A DNA stretch of 64,000 bases from Folioceros fuciformis (GCA_049999805.1 JBNGIO010006380.1:490735-554734), one strand, 5' to 3'; counted from the first letter of the stretch, positions 22,601-32,412 are shown. Numbers and translations are program-made. The notes: generated from the letters alone by a model not told the origin.

Positions 22601-23204
22601 CGCCTGGCTTTCTCAGGACAAGCAGATGGAACAGAAGGTGTGCAACAAAACACATGAAATGTATCACGATCCATCTTGTTGTACACTGTGACTAACAAGG
22701 TCGTCTTATGTTGCAGGCTGCCGATTTGAGTATGGTGACAGGAATCCCCTGTGAATACACAAGAGTGGTTGGTTTTGAGACGACGAAGGGCGAGTTCTCA
22801 ACCCTTCAGGACATGAGACAGAAGGTAATTCCGATGGGAACCCGAACCTTGGGAATCTGAGTCTGAACATCCCTGATTAATCTTGTGATCCTTTGCAGGG
22901 GAAGAAGGTGGATGTTACAAAGTATACCAAGGTCGCAGCTATAGCAGTTGTCGGGGGATTGGCCATCGGGTTCGGCAGCATCGCTGCAACTGCAAGCAAC
23001 CTTCCAATCGACAGTGCCGCCGATGCTTTACTTGACGGCGCTGTTGACTGTTGCGGTAACTGCTTAGATGGAGCCTTCGACTGCTGCGGATTAGCCTGCG
23101 GTTGCGTTGGCGACATCGGTAGCTGCTGTTGCTCCTGCGACGACGACTTTGTATCCTGTATATGCGAGTGTTGCATAGACGTATGCTGTTCTTTTCTAAG
23201 CTAG
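19670..23204 (+). CDS. VIT and VWA domain protein (inter-alpha-trypsin inhibitor heavy chain-like)
   Basis: Thirteen exons join in frame to 767 codons: 19670-20095, 20184-20351, 20495-20707, 20852-20962, 21067-21186, 21310-21579, 21661-21817, 21922-21999, 22103-22203, 22291-22461, 22563-22637, 22717-22824 and 22899-23204. Exons 1-4 give a VIT domain (LRLEKLALHVECHISTAF, then the IEMGEDRVYT region). Exon 6 starts a von Willebrand A domain with a complete MIDAS start DRSGSM at about residue 357 and FLITDG in exon 7. The C-terminal 100 residues hold a hydrophobic stretch and a Cys-rich tail of repeated CC pairs. Plants have one such family, of unknown molecular role; VWA domains usually bind a metal ion and protein ligands. 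Nearly all introns are phase 0. The decayed copy upstream supports the exon model. Confidence 0.9.
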
Positions 23205-23618
23205 CAGGGAACTACAAGCAAATCACCCAGACGGTGTGTACCATCTTCCTGTAGACGTGTAGGTTCATGTCGAGGACTGACTCAAACTGCCCATGTAGCA
23301 GCGCCGAATATCATGGACAACAAATCGGTACAACAATTAACCAACTACTTGAAACTTTATACACCTTCTGCCCTCAAAATGAGAAGGAGTCTGACATTAA
23401 GTAACCAAAGGATCACTCAGGGAGCCAAATTGCGCTGTCACACATCTTTCAAAATTGTGATATGCCCTGCTCATGTGAGCAGAAGAAAACAGAAAATTTC
23501 AGTTACCATCTTCTCGCGCGTTGTCACACGAACTACAATGCCATCCGCCGTGACAAGAGGCAAAACCGTATCTAAACTTTCTCGACAACAACTGTCAATT
23601 CCCTGGAAAAGCCAGACA
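23205..23618. other. Convergent 3' ends of VIT-VWA and RPL17
   Basis: About 415 bp between two stop codons on opposite strands. It should hold both 3' UTRs. An ORF at 23313-23714 is on the wrong strand of RPL17 and is a shadow. Confidence 0.55.
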
Positions 23619-24739
23619 CTAGGAAGAACTGGCACCGCTACGCAGCTGACCTTGACCTTTCCGGAACTTCTTCGTGGCAGCCTCATCCTCCTGCACTCCA
23701 AACATATATCGTAAACTTTCTACACATGACAAGTCGGATGGACGAAGAGACCCAGGGTTGCAAATCCACCCACCTCCTTTTTCACAGGGGCACTCTGCTC
23801 GGAAAGGATGAGCTCGATGTGGCAGGGAGATGACATATAAGCTGCAAAAAAGGGCAGAGAACAGACAACACTGCGTTAAAAAACATGATTAGAGACGAAG
23901 AACGGACAGGGGTCTATCACACGCTTGCCACATACGGTTGATTCGTCCATGAGCACGGTAGGTCCGCCTCCTTTGCTGCTGGGCTTGGTTCACTTGAATA
24001 TGCGAAACCACAAGGCTGGACACATCCAACCCCTTCACCTGCACAGGGAATCAGAAAACGAATCAGGGAACGAGCTAGGCAGGCTGAGGCCCCCGAACTC
24101 ACCCTGAACCGTAAGTCCAGGACCACCACAGGGAATCCACACACCTCAGCATTGCTCTGGGCATTCTTCAAGAGGCCCAACAAGAAGGTGGCCGACTTGG
24201 CAGGCCATCTTCCTTGTCCATTGGAATGCCTTGCCTTAGCCTGGGCTGTTCTGCCCACCCCACCGCAGAATCTGCGGAAAGGAACTGCTTGCTTGTGGGC
24301 AATAACATCCTCCAGAAACCTCTTGGCCTTCTCGAGGCCCATCCTCTTGATGGCCTGTGCCGTCTCGCGCGTATTCTGCACGACCACCCAAACAAGCGCA
24401 TAACACCGTTAGAGGGAAATTGGGGCAGGCCCTAGGATCACAAAAAACTGCTAAACCCTGTCGAAACCCCAGAGACACCCTTACCTTGAAATGGACCCGA
24501 AGATCCGAACCCCGCGCCTTGCATGCTGAAACAACAGAACCCCACAACGATCAGATGGAACCACATCAGCGCCAGCGCAGCACCAGAAGGGGCTCCCGTC
24601 GAATCCATCAACACAACATACCTTTGGTGATGACCTCCGGTTCGTGCGAATACTTCACCTGTTACACAAGCAGACAAAGGGCATGAGCGGTCGACCAGCC
24701 TCCGGAATCCCATCACGACACGGGTGACATCCCTACCAT
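23619..24739 (-). CDS. RPL17: 60S ribosomal protein uL22 (RPL17)
   Basis: Seven exons on the minus strand give 184 residues: 24739-24737, 24658-24622, 24525-24485, 24375-24145, 24038-23936, 23841-23774 and 23690-23619. The first coding exon is only the ATG; the intron follows immediately. The protein reads [12 protein letters not shown], then [33 protein letters not shown], the [11 protein letters not shown] segment, HIQVNQAQ and [10 protein letters not shown], all typical of eukaryotic L17/uL22, which lines the exit tunnel of the large subunit. Usual length is about 175. The C-terminus is Lys/Ser-rich. A telo-box lies about 90 bp upstream, as expected for plant ribosomal-protein genes. Confidence 0.95.
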
Positions 24740-24939
24740 TTCTTCAGGGCGCGGCAGACCGACTGCGAGCAGCGAGAAAGCCTAGAGGCAAACTGAAAGG
24801 AAAAACTAATTGTGACGAAGCCTGTTTATAAACCCTAAAAACGGGCTGTGTCGGCTAGGGTTGAAGTCCTGAGCGAATATGGCTTTAGCATGGAGCAGTA
24901 TTCTATTTGTCAACATTCTGTGTAAACGGGTGTTGGACC
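24740..24939. promoter_or_regulatory. Bidirectional RPL17/CGI121 promoter with telo-boxes
   Basis: This 200-bp region separates the divergent start codons. It contains AAACCCTAA at 24830-24838, a telo-box known from plant translation-related promoters. A second, opposite-facing core (TAGGGTT) is at 24856-24862, and a TTTATAAA-like box is near 24825-24832. The likely RPL17 leader is pyrimidine-rich (CTTTCTCGCTGCTCGC on the minus strand). Co-regulation of the two genes is an inference. Confidence 0.75.
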
Positions 24940-25946
24940 ATGACCGCGTACTGGCTGGATACACAGCCAGGGCATTCTGTGCATCTTCTGCTGTTTACCG
25001 GTGTGAGGAACAGCGGGTCAGATTCATCCGTTGTTTGATTTACAGCCGGGGTGAAGAATTTTGAACGTTTCGTAGATCCGTCAAGGCTGATCTGATGGTC
25101 TAATGTTCGTGCTCTTGCTCTTGGCAGGGAGCTTCTTGGGCTCATGCAGACAGGAGTCCTGACTCCCGAGTTAGCTTTTCTCAATGCTTCTCTTGTAAGA
25201 AAGAGCCCGCCTCTTGGTCTGTGCCTCAGGCCCTCACCCAAGTTACTTTCCTCATAATATTTTCCTTGTTTTTTTGTGAAGGTTTCGGATACGTTCCCTG
25301 TTCTTGCTGCCGCTCACAAGGCGCTCTTAGCTCAGTCTCGACAGACTCTTGCAACACGGACGTTGCATGCTGAAATCATTTACAATTACGCAGGATCCAA
25401 ACATGTCCGAAGACTTTCAAAATCTGCGTTTTCAGTCCCTACTTTACTCCCAGACGCCCGAAGTTACGAGCTGTTGCAGTGTCTCATGACAGATATCTGA
25501 GTCTTTGCGGAGATGCGGGATCACGGGCAACACGAGCTATGTACTGGTTGCTCGTTTTGATGCTTCCGACGATGAGGTTCTAAATTTTCGAACATCCTCC
25601 CGTGTGTTGTTCCTCGCGACTACCTTAACAGCTCAACGTTTCTTATGAATTTGCTATTTACCCTTTGCAGATAGCTGCAATCCGGAATCTAGTGCAAGGT
25701 ACCGAAGTTAGTCTATCAGAGTTGGCTGAGCGAGCAGACAGGGCACAGATTCTGAAGGTTTGATTGAGCACAAACGCAAAGCTTTCGACCACTCGCTCAT
25801 CTAAACGTGTTGTCAGCGAGTTGTAGCACATTAATCTTCGTGTTTCCCTGATGTCACAGCATTACAAGATATCCTCTCGTGAACTTGAAGTGTCGACTCT
25901 GGAGGATGCTGTGACCTGTCGCATCGCGGCGCGAGATGCGTTGTAG
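24940..25946 (+). CDS. Cgi121/TPRKB, KEOPS complex subunit
   Basis: Six exons give 174 residues: 24940-25016, 25128-25194, 25282-25404, 25493-25576, 25671-25757 and 25860-25946. The protein reads VHLLLFTGVRNS, LLGLMQTGVLTPELAFLNAS, FPVLAAAHKALL, TRTLHAEIIYNYAGSKH, ESLRRCGI, YVLVARFDAS, then ILKHYKIS and ends TCRIAARDAL. This is the full Cgi121/TPRKB pattern, and human TPRKB is 175 residues. Cgi121 joins Bud32, Kae1 and Pcc1 in the KEOPS complex, which makes t6A at position 37 of ANN-decoding tRNAs; Cgi121 helps recruit tRNA. I chose the ATG at 24940 because the sequence similarity starts near it. Two out-of-frame upstream ATGs (24879, 24890) would lie in the leader if transcription starts before them. 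Confidence 0.9.
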
Positions 25947-26420
25947 GTAGTTCTCTTGGAGACGCTCCTCGTGATCAGGCCTAGGGATTGCCTCAGTTGT
26001 TGGCTCCTATCTTTCCTAGGGAGAGCATAAAATATAAAGTTCTTGTGGTACGAGGACACGTCAAAGTCTCACGTGTCTCGTCTCTTTTTGATAACATATG
26101 GACGGCTGTCTTAGAAGTTAAATTCGTTCATGGGCGAAGCCACCTTGGTTTCGGTTGTCCTTAACCTAAACCGATATCGATTGGGGGCCAGTGAGAAGTT
26201 ATTGGAAGGGGGGAACGATCGCCTAGGAAGACGGGCACTTAGAGAAATGTCGCTCCTCAAGATCATCGCCTAGTGGACGAGTGACAGGGAGAGCCGGCAT
26301 GTTGATTCTGCTGGGCAGTTGCGCGCCTCGTAAGGACGGACGTGGTGCTGCAGGACCTGCAGCTTAGGACTGTCAGGAGGTTGATTGAGTTGGGAATTCG
26401 TGACGCAGCCCGGTGTTCCA
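25947..26420. other. Intergenic, CGI121 3' UTR to CDF leader
   Basis: No ORF of note and no repeat is seen. Confidence 0.5.
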
Positions 26421-29309
26421 ATGCGTCAATTACCTTACCAAGGAACTCTGTGGGTCACGACGTTTCTTCAACTTTTAGCTCTGTATGAAGTCCGACCGTG
26501 GCTTGATTTGTCGTTTGGATCTGCAGTGGTTCCATTCTGTTGCTTCTGCTTTGGAGCTTCAGCTATCATCTTCTGGTTTTTTCAGCCGGCTGGGAGACGA
26601 AGGCCCTTGACAGTTGCTCAGCGTGGGTTGCTGCTGATAGGAGGAGTCGTTTTGGCAGTCCAGACCATACTGAGGTATGTGGGTCTTAGATATACCGGAT
26701 CTCTGCAAACGATATTAGGGGAGTATGCCGGCGCGGTTGTGGGCAGTCTCTTTGTTCAGCCGCTGGCAAAGCGTGTCGATTGGTCTTGTAAGACCCGCGT
26801 CCTCGTTGTCTCAGGCAGCGTAGGTTACCTGCTGACGCTAGGATGGACAGCAGCGTCATGTTGCCCCTTGCTTCCAGGTTTGGGCTCCAGACCGCGGGTA
26901 TCTGGATCTGGATTTGGGGAAGGAGCTGGTGGTGGAAAGGTTTGTGGCAGCCTGTATCCAGTTGTGGCTGCGGTCTTGTCAGGAATTCTCACAGCTCTGA
27001 GCAGAGCTGTTTCAGCTCAAGCTCCTCTGAAAAGTATTTCTAGAAAACGTCAATTCTTTGTCAGCTATGCAGCTGCGGCTCTCTTCCTGCTGCCTTGGAC
27101 TCTGCTGCTGCCCATTATCGAACAAGAGCCAGTTGTGAGCTTCTCTATGATATGGCCGTTCATGACCACGGTCGCTCTAGGAATGATGCTGGCCTTTTTT
27201 GGCGACTCTTTCTCCGTTGTATCACCCACATCATTGTGGCACTATGTTCTGAGCCTCTGCTGTTTGGTTGTTCTGGAACTCCTCTTCAACATGGACTTCT
27301 CGCCACTGGGTTTTCTGCTTTGCAGTGTCTTGCTGGGTTTGGGGGTGGGAGAAGTGTCGTATGCAGCAAGGGAGTTGGCACATAGTTCCGGTATGGATAA
27401 CAGTCCCTCATTTCTGCCAGTGGCAACTATGGTTGTGGATGCCTTAAGGCATGTCTCATCCGATTTGAAGTCCAGGAAGATTGCTATGTTTCTCTTTATA
27501 AATACGGCCTATATGATGGTTGAGTTCACTTATGGTTTTCTCAGCAATAGTCTGGGACTCATATCAGATGCCTGCCACATGCTGTTTGATTGTGCGGCGC
27601 TCGCTATTGGCCTCTATGCGGCATACATTGCTCGTCTGCCTCCCAGTGCAAAGTTTAGCTATGGTTATGGAAGGTTCGAGGTGCTATCAGGCTATGCAAA
27701 TGCAGTTTTTTTGGTACTTGTGGCTGCGCTGATAGTGCTTGAGTCATTTGAAAGGATTCTGGAACCTCCAGAGATTTCAACGGAAAGCTTGCTCTATGTT
27801 TCTGTAGGTGGTTTATTGGTTAACATCGTTGGACTGATTTTCTTTCACGAGGCTCACCATCATGCCCATGGCGGATCTTGTTCACATTCTCATCCAGGTG
27901 AGCTTAGCGGAAAATCTCATGTTCAGAGTCGGAACTATCATTATGGGAACCATGTGCAGGTCAATCAAGGTAAGTTGGAGCCTATGGTTACCAAGCAACA
28001 CCCACATGAAATGAATGATCATGGACGTTATGACAGCACTCGGGAACACGAGCACCGTCATGAGGGGTCCGGAAATGGCCGCCCTGACCATGGTGTTGTT
28101 GGCCATCACTTGCAAGGTGGGCAAGGCTTGTTGCACAATCACAGTGCTACGTACCATAGGGACAAGGAGCCCAGGCAGCCTTCTTCGCACAAGGAGCAAG
28201 AAGTACATTCCCTAGCGAAAGTGCTGGTCACCAAGCCAGTTTGGGAAGTCCATGAACAATTGCATCGAAGCACCGGTGATTCAGGCACAGGGAAGATGTC
28301 TTCTCAGAATCAGCACCCCGATCATGGATATTGCCCTTCTTTGGACCTGATTGCGAACGGTGATCAACATGCAGGGTGCGAGCATACTGTGGAGCACGAC
28401 CAACAACACGGTTGTTCTTTTGTGCAGACAGGTCGTCATCCTGGGCACCAACAAGGTGATGATCTTGGGAGACAGAGCCATATTGCTACTGCAGGTCAAC
28501 GCTGCAGTGCTGAGGTACACGAGCCCCATGGGCACCATCAAGGTCATCACCACCATGGAAGTGATATTGGCACTCTCAGCCATCATTCTACGGCAGAACA
28601 ATGCAACAGGGTCCAGACAATGTATGATCATGGGCACCACCATGCCCATCATGGCCACCACCATGACCATCATGGCCACCACCATGATCATCTTGGCCAC
28701 GACCATGATGATCAATGCCTCCATCATGATCAGCATGGTGATCAGCATGATAATCATGGATGCCACCATGATGATCATGAACGCCATCATGGTTGTGACC
28801 ACCACAAGGACGAAGATTACAGGCTCAAAGGGGAACATGGTCACCACCACGATCACCACCAGCACTCTGATTTGAATATGGAGGGCATTTTTTTACATGT
28901 CTTAGCTGACACGTTAGGAAGTCTCGGTGTGGTTGTATCAACTATATTGTTGAAGTACAAGGGTTGGGTGCTAGCCGATGCAGCATGCTCAATTTTCATC
29001 TCAGTGATGATAGTATGCACCGTAGTTCCTCTGCTTAGAAGCTCCTCAGACATTCTAGTTTTAAGGGTACCTAGTTCTGCGGAGCATCGCATTAGGACTG
29101 CAATGGAGAAGTTAAGGCACATCCCTGGCTTGCACGACTGTCAGCGGCTGCATGTTTGGAGCCTGACAGATAAGGAGCTTGTAGGCAGTCTCCATGCTCG
29201 TGCTGGATTCGGAGCAGACAAGCATGAGCTGCGAGTTCAAGTATCCCAGGTACTGCATGATTGTGGAATTGGAGATATTACATGTCAAATCGAAGAGGTG
29301 GCTGGATAG
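26421..29309 (+). CDS. ZnT5/MTP12-like zinc CDF transporter with very long His-rich loop
   Basis: An intronless reading frame of 962 codons is used from the first ATG (26421); the frame opens 12 codons earlier. The N-terminal 330 residues hold many hydrophobic segments, the extra membrane domain typical of ZnT5/Msc2/MTP12. The CDF core follows: IAMFLFINTAYMMVEF, the first zinc site HMLFD at about residue 386, and YGYGRFEVLSGYANAV. Then comes a His/Asp-rich loop from about residue 476 to 818, full of HHDHHGHHH runs. The second site is HVLADTLGSLGVV at about 826, and the C-terminal metal-binding ferredoxin-like domain ends at QIEEVAG. Such proteins move zinc into the early secretory pathway, often as heterodimers. 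Both HxxxD motifs are intact. The loop, about 340 residues, is much longer than in most relatives I know. Confidence 0.92.
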   Translation: MRQLPYQGTLWVTTFLQLLALYEVRPWLDLSFGSAVVPFCCFCFGASAIIFWFFQPAGRRRPLTVAQRGLLLIGGVVLAVQTILRYVGLRYTGSLQTILGEYAGAVVGSLFVQPLAKRVDWSCKTRVLVVSGSVGYLLTLGWTAASCCPLLPGLGSRPRVSGSGFGEGAGGGKVCGSLYPVVAAVLSGILTALSRAVSAQAPLKSISRKRQFFVSYAAAALFLLPWTLLLPIIEQEPVVSFSMIWPFMTTVALGMMLAFFGDSFSVVSPTSLWHYVLSLCCLVVLELLFNMDFSPLGFLLCSVLLGLGVGEVSYAARELAHSSGMDNSPSFLPVATMVVDALRHVSSDLKSRKIAMFLFINTAYMMVEFTYGFLSNSLGLISDACHMLFDCAALAIGLYAAYIARLPPSAKFSYGYGRFEVLSGYANAVFLVLVAALIVLESFERILEPPEISTESLLYVSVGGLLVNIVGLIFFHEAHHHAHGGSCSHSHPGELSGKSHVQSRNYHYGNHVQVNQGKLEPMVTKQHPHEMNDHGRYDSTREHEHRHEGSGNGRPDHGVVGHHLQGGQGLLHNHSATYHRDKEPRQPSSHKEQEVHSLAKVLVTKPVWEVHEQLHRSTGDSGTGKMSSQNQHPDHGYCPSLDLIANGDQHAGCEHTVEHDQQHGCSFVQTGRHPGHQQGDDLGRQSHIATAGQRCSAEVHEPHGHHQGHHHHGSDIGTLSHHSTAEQCNRVQTMYDHGHHHAHHGHHHDHHGHHHDHLGHDHDDQCLHHDQHGDQHDNHGCHHDDHERHHGCDHHKDEDYRLKGEHGHHHDHHQHSDLNMEGIFLHVLADTLGSLGVVVSTILLKYKGWVLADAACSIFISVMIVCTVVPLLRSSSDILVLRVPSSAEHRIRTAMEKLRHIPGLHDCQRLHVWSLTDKELVGSLHARAGFGADKHELRVQVSQVLHDCGIGDITCQIEEVAG

Positions 29310-30438
29310 GGGTATACATGGATTTGGGCTTTGACACAGCGTTTTGAGCGATTCTCTGAAGTTGTCATGTCCTGGTAAGTTTTGACTTCCACTGTCAGAC
29401 TTGTTGTGACTTTTGGTACTAGTTCATGTTTGTGGAACCCCACGATACTCCTTCCAGGTCACACAAATCACGTTTTTGAATCCAGCATTTTTGTGTTCAG
29501 CTTTGTTGTGTTTGAATTCAGCTGGACGACATGTATAATTGTGTGTTCCTCGTACCACGTCTCCCTGAGTTGATCAAGTTCAGATGAGATGTATTGATTG
29601 ATACTAGAGTGCCTTGTTGTATGGTTGTGTAGTGGTCAAGTAACACGAAATGGTGTTCAAGTGATCAATTGTGGTGCGACAATTTCACGTTGGCAGGCAT
29701 GTGAATGTCATTGCCGGTCACGTCCGAAACCAAATTAGAAGTATCCAAAGCTTGCTGTTTTTCAGCATTGCTGTCCATTTGTTCCAAATACTAGGTCCCG
29801 ATGTTTTATTTAACCTCTGTTGGTACCTTAACTTCCAACTTGTCTGCACCTTGGATCATCGCCTTTTTGCCACATGCTGCCATTGTAGACTTCTTCTTAT
29901 CGAAGTAATAGAAAGCAACAGGTGAAAATAGCAATGGTGCGCTCATGTTTCACCTTGACAAATGAAAGGTTTTGCTGCAAATGGAAGAGTGAAGGAGTCG
30001 AAGACGTCTTTGATCAATGGAATTAGAAGTAGCTACATGTACAATGGATGGGTCTAGCGATCGTACCGTATAATCTGTAAGGATAGTACAAGATCAGGAA
30101 CCAAGCCTACCCTCTAGGATAGGCCCAAGAGCTTGCATAGAATCCCAAATTTGAGAGGTGAGGATCACTAGCTCTTTCATTACAACCCCGTATGTGAGCA
30201 TGCTAGAGTTGAGGGCTACGTGAAGGCTTAGTCTTGGTGATTGATTTATTAGGACTTCTATTTATTTATTATACCTATTAGTAAAAAAATGTATTATATA
30301 TGCTAAAAGAATAAAAACAGAAGATATCATTTAAAGAGTCTTATTTTGCCACGGGACCCAAACCTCGTGGGCCAACTCTTAAACCGGACTCTGGCCAGCG
30401 TAGTTACTCTAATTTCCTCGGGTGTCTGAGAAAAGTTA
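29310..30438. other. Intergenic, AT-rich, no gene recognised
   Basis: The left part is probably the CDF 3' UTR. AT-rich sequence near 30240-30320 has no ORF. I see no repeat or RNA gene. Confidence 0.5.
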
Positions 30439-30564
30439 ATGTTGCCCGCATCCGAAAGACGCCTTTTGAACGAGTTAAGAGTTCCCCGAGCAAGAACTTT
30501 GTTGCCCGAGGGGTGTTCAGAGTTTGTATATGGCAACGACGGTGTATGCACAGCACAAAGGAGA

Positions 30565-31178
30565 ATGGTAGTAATAGGAGCTTCAGGTGGTGCTTGTAGT
30601 GTCAGGAGTGTCGTGTCTAACAGCAAGGTGCTACTTACTTCACGACTGTTCAGCATCAAGGCGGGGGCTGTGGTCGGGGCACCTCAGGCTCCGTCCACGT
30701 CTGGCCAGAAGGAGTCGGTGAGGCAGAGGCGGATTGGTGCGCACGTGCAGGCGGTTGTTTGTCGGATCCTGCAGGAGAGGCCAGAGGGCAACAAGCTCGT
30801 GCAGCGATGCGGTCTCCAAATCGAAAGCGTTAGTAGCGCCAGACCCTGCGCTTCTGTTTAGGTCCTGTGCCCTAGTCCCTTCAACCTGACGTGTGAAACG
30901 CATTGCAGGTGAAGATGAGTCCAGACCTTAGGAGAGCTTATGTGCTCTGGAAGTCGAAACCTGGCATGCAGGTGGCAGCTGAGACGAAGCTGAAGTCCAT
31001 GGGGAAGGGCTTGCGGGCCCTTGTTTTCCGTGAGCTGTGTCTTCCGTTTTCCCCTTCCATCCTGTTTGTGGAAGATGTTCCCAACCGACGGGCGCAGGAG
31101 GTTGAGGCTGTTCTGGACAAGCTGAAGGAAAGTGAGGGCTCGGAAGTGCACGATGACAACTCTGAGCCTGCGAAGTGA
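30565..31178 (+). CDS. Ribosome-binding factor A (RBFA), organellar
   Basis: Two exons (to 30828, and 30909-31178, intron 80 bp) encode about 177 residues. The N-terminal ~50 residues are Ser/Val/Ala-rich with few acidic residues, as in a plastid or mitochondrial transit peptide. Then come a core RRIGAHVQAVVCRILQE, LQIESVKMSPDLRRAYVLW, GLRALVFRELCLPFSPSILF and a C-terminal helix with RRAQEVEAVLDKL. This matches bacterial RbfA, a KH-type protein that helps mature the 3' part of 16S-type rRNA in the small subunit. The start is uncertain: the frame is open from an ATG at 30439 and my choice, 30565, gives a more usual transit peptide. The tail after the core is acidic. Confidence 0.82.
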
Positions 31179-31759
31179 GAGACTATGTGATGGCACAAAT
31201 TCCATGCTGACCACGATCCTTGAAGAGTGCAAGAATGTTGGGAGGCTTGGGCTTGACTTTTGAAAGTTTTTTGGTCCATCTCGTTCTATCATGGGACACG
31301 CGTTTCTTCAAGGTTTGCAGATGGCAGAACACCCGCTGCAACCGGAGCTTGGAGTTGGAGGGCTGGGATGAGATGGGCAAGACGACGACTTGTTCCAAGC
31401 TTTGAAGTGTGTCTGTGACGGAACCAGAATAACGTTCCAAAGCAAATCTTCAAAGGAACATTTATGATGGATGCTGACACAGGGAAAGAGAGAAGAAGAA
31501 ACATGTCAAGGGTATACAGAACTGCTGAAATACAGTGCGACATAGGTGTACTGCACAGGTCAACCTTCGTGAAGGATGGACAGCATATATGTGATAGCGA
31601 AATAAATTTTCATGCCTATGCGGGTGCACAGAGGTTTTACATTTTCGACAAGCAACTTATCCACGTGTACCATGTTCATCACGCAAGACTCTATCACGCG
31701 CTGACGGGTGCAGAGAGGGCTTACACTTTGGGCAAGCAATTTATCCACGTATGCCATCT
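31179..31759. other. RBFA 3' flank with a 75-bp-scale direct duplication
   Basis: Near 31620-31765 two similar segments (GGGTGCACAGAGG...AAGCAACTTATCCACGTGTACC and GGGTGCAGAGAGG...AAGCAATTTATCCACGTATGCC) follow each other. An ORF spanning them has no known domain. Confidence 0.5.
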
Positions 31760-32059
31760 CAACTACACAAGCTTAAAGCTGATAGGGGAACATCTCGGTC
31801 TCTTTTTCATTAAGTCTCCATTCTCCGTTTCTCCTGTCAGCTGTAATGATGGTTCCTCTTCTCCTGCCGTTCTTGCATGTACAGAAAGCTGTGCTGGACA
31901 GACACGATGCGGCATATATTCTGCATTTGTGCGATCTGCTCGATGGTACACAGTTCGCATCATGTCCATAAGACCCTTTCCGAAGCTCCCTCATCCGTAG
32001 GTCCACTTTCTTCAAATTGGCAATAAAGCTGTGTGCCCTCATTTACTGCTCCAAGTTCG

Positions 32060-32400
32060 TTCGGCACACGCTTTGAGGACCGAAACATATGCCACAGCAT
32101 CAGCGTCTGCTACAGCGACACCCTGCATGCAGTGTCAGAGCTTCACCACAAAAGCACCCATGCTCAACGTGTCCAGCATTCAGGCGAGTCCATGCCACAG
32201 CAGATCTCTTGGACCACCATCAAATGCTGCTTTCGAAGCCATCTTCTAAACTCCCACATTTCACAAACATGTCCCGGAGACAGCTACCAGCAACCATGTC
32301 CACATCAATACCAACCTCGTCCATGTCAAGACCTCTGGCCACAATCCGACCGACGTGTAGCTCAGGACGCTTCGTGTTCCCCGTACAGGAGGCAGGTACC
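32060..32400 (-). pseudogene. PLS-class PPR gene fragment, broken
   Basis: Read on the minus strand with frame changes, the fragments appear in canonical PLS-PPR order. LHVGRIVARGLD and DMFVKCGSLEDGFE come first (about 32370-32230), then WTRLNAGHVEHGC and GEALTL (about 32210-32150), then ADAVAYVSVLKACAE (about 32110-32064). These match the S and L motif phrases of plant organelle RNA-editing and processing PPR proteins. Stops and frameshifts separate every block. Weak traces may continue to about 31770. No intact PLS gene is nearby, so it is a relic. Confidence 0.78.
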
Positions 32401-32412
32401 CCAGTAGGTAGG

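Noticed and set aside
28281-28875. Long antisense (194 codons) and shifted-frame (174 codons) ORFs
   Set aside because: They are Met/Val/Ile-rich shadows of the CAT/CAC repeats coding for the zinc transporter His loop.
31464-32000. 178-codon plus-strand ORF
   Set aside because: It spans a direct duplication and runs up to the start of the minus-strand PPR relic; no family similarity is seen.
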